Shown piece after piece: positions 58,267 to 64,000 of a stretch of DNA of 64,000 bases. Each line of letters begins with the position of its first letter. The first letter of the stretch is position 1. The stretch comes from Cichorium intybus. Lineage: Eukaryota; Streptophyta; Magnoliopsida; Asterales; Asteraceae. Position numbers and translations under genes: made by a program. The DNA is taken from positions 77,812,994 through 77,876,993 of the forward strand of contig CM042013.1 in NCBI GenBank assembly GCA_023525715.1. Reading direction: 5' to 3'. Under the pieces are notes generated by a model. That model was not told where the DNA came from. It did no database searches and saw only the letters and a list, made by a program, of their open reading frames with translations.

Positions 58267-59763
58267 ATGAGTTTTAGTAATGTCAGTAGTAGTATAGTGA
58301 GTGTTGCCCAGGAACCCTCGGGTGAGGCAACAGGGATGTCATTTATTCCCCCAATTTCAGAATTTCACATTGGGAGCACGAGTGCTATTGGTGGTGCAGC
58401 TTCAGCCCCTGCACCTATACCATCATGCACTCCGCCGTCGATTCTGCCATTTCAACCTTTATCCCAACCACAATCCACAAACCCATTTATATCTGCCATG
58501 TCTTGGGGAGCGCCGACCCGTGATGGCACCCCATTATCTAGACAACAGACACCCATTTCACAACCACCACCAGTACTTTTTAAACCACAAACCACATTCC
58601 AACCTATGACACCGCAGCAACAATACCAACAACCACCTCAGCAGCAGTACCAGTATCAAGAGGCTGAGGAGAGGTATGATGATGAAGACGAAGGATGGGT
58701 TCCATCAGCACCATAGCAACCATGGAACCGAGGTCGGGGACCTCCAAGAAGAGCACAGCAGCATCAACCATTGCAAGGTCAGCAGAGATATAATGATCAT
58801 CACTTTTACGGTAATCCTGCTCAACCCTTGTATTTTGCACAACCGAGGGGGCAATCGGTTGCATCGTACTTCCAGCCACGGGAGTACGATGACTCGTCGC
58901 CCATTTACATTCCTGATGATATAGAATCTCAAGTAGAAATTAAGCCCCAGTTGAAAGGAATATTAACTCAATTTAGAGGTTATAAGACTGATGATCCATG
59001 CAATCACTTGTATGAGCTCATAGCTATCGCAAATGCTAATAGTCCTAGAAACACCAATAGGGATACTTTTAGGTTAAGATTATTTCCTTTCACCTTAAAG
59101 GATAAAGCCAAATACTGGTTCACATCTCTTCCACCTAATAGTATCAATAGTTTGGACTAACTTAAGGCGAAGTTTCTACAAGAATTCTATCAAGTCAATA
59201 AAACCACAGAAGTTAGACGCGCAATTCAAGACTTTCAGCAGAAGCCTGGCGAGGCTTTTTACGAAGCGTTTAATCGTTTAAAGGAGTTATTGCGTTCCTG
59301 CCCGCACCATGAGGTTCCCAAATGGCAGTTAGTGAAAGTGTTCTTTGAAGGAGTAAATGAGACGCATCAAGCAATGATAAATGCCTCATCAAGTGGGACA
59401 TTTATGTGGAAAGAGCCAGAGGATGTCTGGAAGTTCTTAGAGCAGTTGAGCTTAGGATCTAAGGTCAGTGGATCCATGAAGGATAATACTGTCTACGTAG
59501 CAAACATTAAAGCAGAAAACAAGTGGAAGAAGGAAATTCAGAAGGAGCTTAGTGCTGTGACTAAAAAGTTTAATCAAATGCTCGCGAGGTTTCAACAAGA
59601 GAAGGGAGCATATGTATTGCATGGGCAAGTTATATGTAATACATGTGGTGAAATAGGACATAATCACAGTGAATGTTTGATGACTCATGAGGAAATTAGT
59701 CAAGTGCATGGATATGGTCAATTCCATAATGCACCACGACCATTCAGAAACAATCAGCAATGA
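58267..59763 (+). pseudogene. Athila/Tat-like gag
   Basis: Starts at ATG 58267 with a Pro/Gln-rich N-terminus, then a capsid region (YKTDDPCNHLYELIAIANAN, then FPFTLKDKAKYWFTSLP), then a CCHC knuckle (CNTCGEIGHNHSEC, 59635-59676). TAG at 58714, TAA at 59158 and TGA at 59761 interrupt one continuous frame that goes on into pol. Two or three of these fit C-to-T changes at Gln, Trp or Arg codons. Confidence 0.85.
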
Positions 59764-59781
59764 GAGGTAAGACAACCACCA

Positions 59782-61938
59782 GTGAGGCAGCAGCAGATGC
59801 AACCTACGCCTCCAGTAGGAAGTATGAATATTAGCATGCAGAAAATTTTTGGAATGTTAGTTAAGCTTCAGGAAGTGGAGGATGCCAATTCGAAAGCAAT
59901 TCTGAAGTTAGGGGAGTTGATTATTAAGATGGAGGAGGATAGAGCACAGGAAAAGGCACAACCGTCGAAAGTGCAAGTGAATGAGGTTATCACGCTTAGG
60001 AGCGGGAAGAAAGTGGATAACAAAGTTACAGCTCCACCAGCAGAAGAGGATAGTGATGTAGAAATAATTTTTGATGAGAAAGAAGAGCTGGAAAGGAAAG
60101 AGAAAACGGGGAAGGAGGAACCAACAAAGAAGAAGAAACAAACAAGTACATGGGAGAAGGGGGAAACAAGTAGGACAGTTCCTTTCCCCACGGCTTTGGA
60201 AAAGCCGGAGAAAAGACCATATGGAAAGAAGGGACCGCAGGCGGAAGATATGTGGGAACTGTTTAGTCAGATCAAGGTTAACATTCCATTAGTTAAACTT
60301 ATCAAGGAAGTCCCTGCTTATGCGAAGTTTCTCAAGGATATGTGCATCCACAAAAAGCATATCTTGTCCCATTTGCCTAAAATGATTAGTTTGCCTGAGA
60401 ATGTAAGTTCTATTTTAATGCATGCACTGCCTCCCAAGATGAAGGATTTTGGGGTTCCTCTCATCTCTGTTGACTTAGATGATGTACACATTAAGAGAGC
60501 TCTGTTAGATTTGGGTGCAAGCGTGAACATTCTGCCAAGACAGCTTTTTGACAAGTATGAATTCGGTACTTTAAGATCCACTGATGTAATTCTTCAGCTT
60601 GCTGATAAGTCTACAAAGATCCCCAGGGGGATGTTATCGGATGTCATCATCAAGGTGGAAGACTTCTATTACCCAGCGGATTTTCTGGTTCTGGATACTC
60701 GTCAGGCGGCCAATGGAGAGCAACCGACAATCATCTTAGGGCGACCCTTCTTGGCCACGGCCAATGCAAACATCGACTGTCGTACAGGAGAGATGGGGAT
60801 TTCCTTTGGGCATCGGCAAACTAAGATTAACATTTTTAATGCCAAAGGTAATACCATGGAGGATGAAGAATGCTACCAGGTGGACATCATATATGAGTTA
60901 GTACAGCAGTATACGCCAGAAGTGTTGCAGCAAGAGGTGATGGAGATTCAAGAAGAAGCAGCAGAAAATGACAAAGGCATGAAGTATGAGGAATGCGCGC
61001 ACATAGAGAAGCTACCGACAGAGATTCCCAAGACGTTAAAACCATCATTGCAGGAACCACCGAAGCTGAAATTGAAACCATTACCAGCCCATCTAAAGTA
61101 TGCCTTTCTAGGAGAAAAGGATACTTTGCCCGTAATTTTAGTAGCAAACTTGACAGAGGAACAAGAAAAGGAATTACTCAAGATATTATCCAAGCATAAG
61201 GAGACTATTGGTTGGACAATCGCAGATTTAAAAGGAATTAGTCCAACCACATGTATGCATCGAATCATCACAGAAGAAGGAGCTAAACCTGCCAGAGACA
61301 CGCACAGAAGATTGAATCCAAATCTGAAGCAAGTTGTAAAAAAGGAAGTTCTAAAGTGGCTAGATGCTGGGATCATATATCCGATCTCTGATAGTGAATG
61401 GGTCAGCCCGACACAGAAAGTGCCAAAGAAATCTGGAATAACTATTGTGGATACTAAAGATGGTGACAAAGTTTCCACAAGACCCATGACTGGATGGAGA
61501 GTATGTATCGATTACCGGAAACTCAATGCCTGTACATCTAAGGACCATTTTCCATTACCATTCATCGACCAGATCGTGGAAAAGTTAGCTGAACAGAAGT
61601 ATTATTGTTTCTTGGACGGCTATTCTGGGTATAATCAGATTGCCATTCACCCGGAGGATCAAGCAAAGACCACATTCACATGTCCATATGATACTTTTGC
61701 GTTTCGTAGAATGCCATTCGGATTGTGCAATGCCCCTGCTATATTTCAACGGTGTATGATGGCGATATTCTCTGACATGATTGGTGACGCTTTGGAAATC
61801 TTCATGGATGATTTCTCGATTTTTGGATCAACATTTGAAGCCTGCTTAAGTCAATTGGAAAAGGTGTTACAAGTTGTGTTGAGTCTAATCTGGTGCTTTC
61901 TTGGGAGAAAAGCCATTTCATGGTTAGAGAAGGAATAG
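59782..61938 (+). pseudogene. Athila/Tat-like protease and reverse transcriptase
   Basis: A 718-residue open frame. An acidic, Lys-rich linker comes first. The protease has LLDLGASVNILP with Asp-Leu-Gly (Asp codon 60508), then ILGRPFLATANANID. RT has WRVCIDYRKLNACT, FLDGYSGYNQI and the catalytic FMDD (61801-61812). About 60 bp after FMDD, near 61875, a shift moves the reading into the frame of the next fragment. Confidence 0.88.
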
Positions 61939-62006
61939 TTTTAGGTCATGTGGTCTCTGAGAGATGATTTGAGGTAGATCGTGCTAAGGTTAAGGTTATT
62001 TCCACA

Positions 62007-63992
62007 TTGCCACCCCCGACATCCGTGAAAGGGGTTAGATCTTTTCTAGTTCATGCTGGTTTTTACCGTAGATTTATTAAGGATTTTAGTACTATCTCCA
62101 AACCTCTTTGTGGCCTTCTGTTGAAAGACGCACCATTTATTTTTGATGAAGAATGTGTAAAAGCATTTAACTTTTTTAAAAATAAATTGGTCGAGGCTCC
62201 CATTCTAAAACCTCCTGATTGGACCCAACATTTTGAAATAATGTGTGATGCTAGTGACTATGCTGCCGGTGTAGTATTAGGCCAAAGGGTTGACCGGAAA
62301 CCAGTAGTTATTTGCTATGCTAGTAAAACTTTTTCTGAAGCTCAACTAAATTATACAACTACCAAAAAATAATTACTCGCCGTAGTATTTGCGCTAGACA
62401 AGTTCCGATCATATATTTGGGGATCCAAGGTGGTAGTTTACACTGACCACAGTGCGGTTCGACATTTGCTTGCGAAAAAGGAGTCTAAACCAAGATTTAT
62501 TAGATGGATACTTATGTTGCAAGAGTTCGATGTGGAAATCAAGGACAAGAAGGGAGCAGAGAATGTAGTAGCAGATCATCTCTCTCGATTGCCGACAGAA
62601 GGATTGGAAGCTGGAATCAAAGATTCATTCCCAGATGAGCAGCTGCTGGAGCTTACTGGAGCTCCATGGTACGCGAACTATGTGAATTTTCTGGCCACGG
62701 GAGCAATACCAAAACATTGGACTAAACAGAGGCAAAAGAAGTTTCACACATATGCAAATTGGTTTATTTGGGATGACCCTGACCTTTTTAAGGTAGGAGA
62801 GGATCAAATAATTCGCCGATGTGTGCCTGACAGCGAAATTGAGGAGGTATTGAAACACTGCCATGCATTAGCATGTGGAGGGCATTTCAGCGGTAAAAAG
62901 ACAGGGTATAAGGTTCTAGAATCTGGATTATACCGGCCAACCATCTTTAGAGATGCACATAAAACTGCTAAAGAATGCCTCAACTGCAAACAACTGGGAA
63001 ACATATCGAAAAGGGATTAAATGCCTTTAAACCCGATCTTGGTAGTGGACATTTTCGATGTCTGTGGAATTGACTTTATGGTTTCATTCCCCACGTCACA
63101 TGGTTATGTTTATATTCTGGTAGCAGTGGATTATGTGTCTAAATGGATCGAGGTAGAGGCAACCCGCACGAATGACCACCATGTGGTGTGTAAATTCGAA
63201 AAGAAAAACATTTTCACCAGGCATGGAGTTCCAATAGTGATCATAAGTGACGGAGGGTCCCATTTCAAGAATTTTAAATTTGGAAGGCTGCTAAAGCACT
63301 ACGGGGTGAATCATCGGATTGCAACACCTTATCATCCTCAGACGAGCGGCCAAGTGGAAGTGTCCAATAGGCAGATAAAAGAAATTCTTCAAAAGACTGT
63401 CAAAACCGATAGGAAAGATTGGTCACTAAGGTTGGATGATGCGCTATGGGCATACCGAACTGCTTATAAGACACCGATCGAAACCACTCTGTATCGGTCG
63501 ATTTACGGAAAAGGCTGTCACTTGCCCGTGGAACTTTCCAACCGAGCTTTATAGGCAACAAAACAAGTGAATATGGACTACACTGAAGCTGGAAAAGAAC
63601 GGAAATTACAGCTGTCCGAGTTGGAGGAGCTACGAGACGAAGCATACGAGAATGCAGCTACGTACAAATCGAAAATGAAGCGATATCACGACGCTAAGCT
63701 CAGGGTGAAAACTTTTGAAGTTGGACAAAAAGTGTGGCTGTACAACTCGCGGTTGAAGATGTTTCCCGGGAAATTGAGGAGTAAGTGGAATGGCCCTTAC
63801 GAAGTGGTTAGTGTCACAGATTATGGTGCAATAGAGATTTGGGATTTCAAAAGCGGACAACCGTTCAAAGTCAATGGACATAGACTTAAACCCTATGTCA
63901 TCTCAGGCACATTTCAGAAATTTGAAGTAGAAACGGTGGAATTTGTGACAGACAGCCCTGTGTATACGTCAGGTAAGTGCATGTCCGACTGA
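62007..63992 (+). pseudogene. Athila/Tat-like RNase H and integrase
   Basis: One frame with TAA at 62370, TAA at 63018 and TAG at 63552. RNase H: EIMCDASDYAAGVVLGQ and VVYTDHSAVRHLL. Integrase: a zinc-finger region (HCHALACGGHF ... CLNCKQLG), catalytic Asp (63072), Asp (63249) and Glu (63357), with 35 residues between the last two as usual, then the C-terminal domain (VGQKVWLYNSRLKMFPGKL) to the stop at 63992. The TAG at 63552 fits TGG to TAG. Confidence 0.87.
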
Positions 63993-64000
63993 AGACGTTA

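Larger units (their letters stand above)
57074..64000 (+). mobile_element. Athila/Tat-like Ty3 element, 3' end beyond the window
   Basis: A 5' LTR (57074-58021), a tRNA-Asp-type primer site, and gag-pol in two reading frames up to 63992. Nonsense codons and one frameshift make it defective. The order gag, protease, RT, RNase H, integrase is that of Ty3 elements, and the long gag-pol with FMDD and the GNISKRD...MPLNPIL integrase is typical of Athila/Tat. The 3' LTR and any env-like ORF lie outside. Confidence 0.88.

Noticed and set aside
58301..58932. Overlapping frames within the Athila gag
   Set aside because: Shadows of the gag reading frame in Pro/Gln-rich repeats.

Overview
This is a window of plant nuclear DNA, made almost entirely of transposable elements nested in one another. 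The evidence is spliced genes with GT-AG introns, tRNA-iMet-primed Ty1/copia and tRNA-Asp-primed Athila/Tat-type elements, MULE, PIF/Harbinger and Helitron remains, and long (TA)n microsatellites. It is a dicot. A composite (Asteraceae, such as a lettuce, daisy or tansy relative) is my best guess from the style of the LTRs and of the GRF zinc-finger and SANT/NAM-associated ORFs; that placement is inference.

Layout. 1-2102 holds two Ty3-type LTR pieces on the minus strand, one apparently interrupting the other. 2183-4030 has a Helitron 3' terminus, a 150-bp tandem dimer and an inverted-repeat element. 4186-5184 is the only intact host gene, an intronless class-I carboxylesterase. 5868-10323 is a complete MULE with 156-bp TIRs and a perfect 9-bp target duplication; it carries two convergent genes, a GRF zinc-finger/membrane-anchor gene and a mudrA-like transposase that has lost a middle exon. 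10418-16346 is a chain of small elements whose ends lie on seven long (TA)n tracts: a Helitron end, a Pack-type element with an ABCC-transporter exon, a palindrome array and a short TIR element. 16347-17100 holds the 3' part of a Helitron helicase. 17582-24619 is a complete LTR element (TSD AGTTA, LTRs about 1% different) whose interior is non-coding. 24620-30855 is AT-rich DNA with exon-like scraps.

31053-44745 contains two PIF/Harbinger-like elements with SANT-type ORF1 genes. The second (TSD TAA) is split by a complete, young copia element at 33722-44463 (TSD AGAAG, LTRs about 0.7% different). That copia has long open gag and pol frames, but ten residues appear to be missing just before the integrase catalytic Glu. 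45235-50099 is one copia insertion in which the 5' part has been inverted relative to the 3' part. 50439-52964 holds two truncated copia elements. 52965-57073 is the 3' end of a chromodomain Ty3 element on the minus strand. 57074 to the window end is the 5' LTR and most of an Athila/Tat-like element with several nonsense codons.

There is no operon logic. The relationships are insertion order, read from interrupted elements and target-site duplications. The best candidates for something undescribed are the MULE with its convergent GRF/membrane protein gene, the inverted copia, the integrase-deleted but young copia, and the serial use of (TA)n tracts by unrelated elements.
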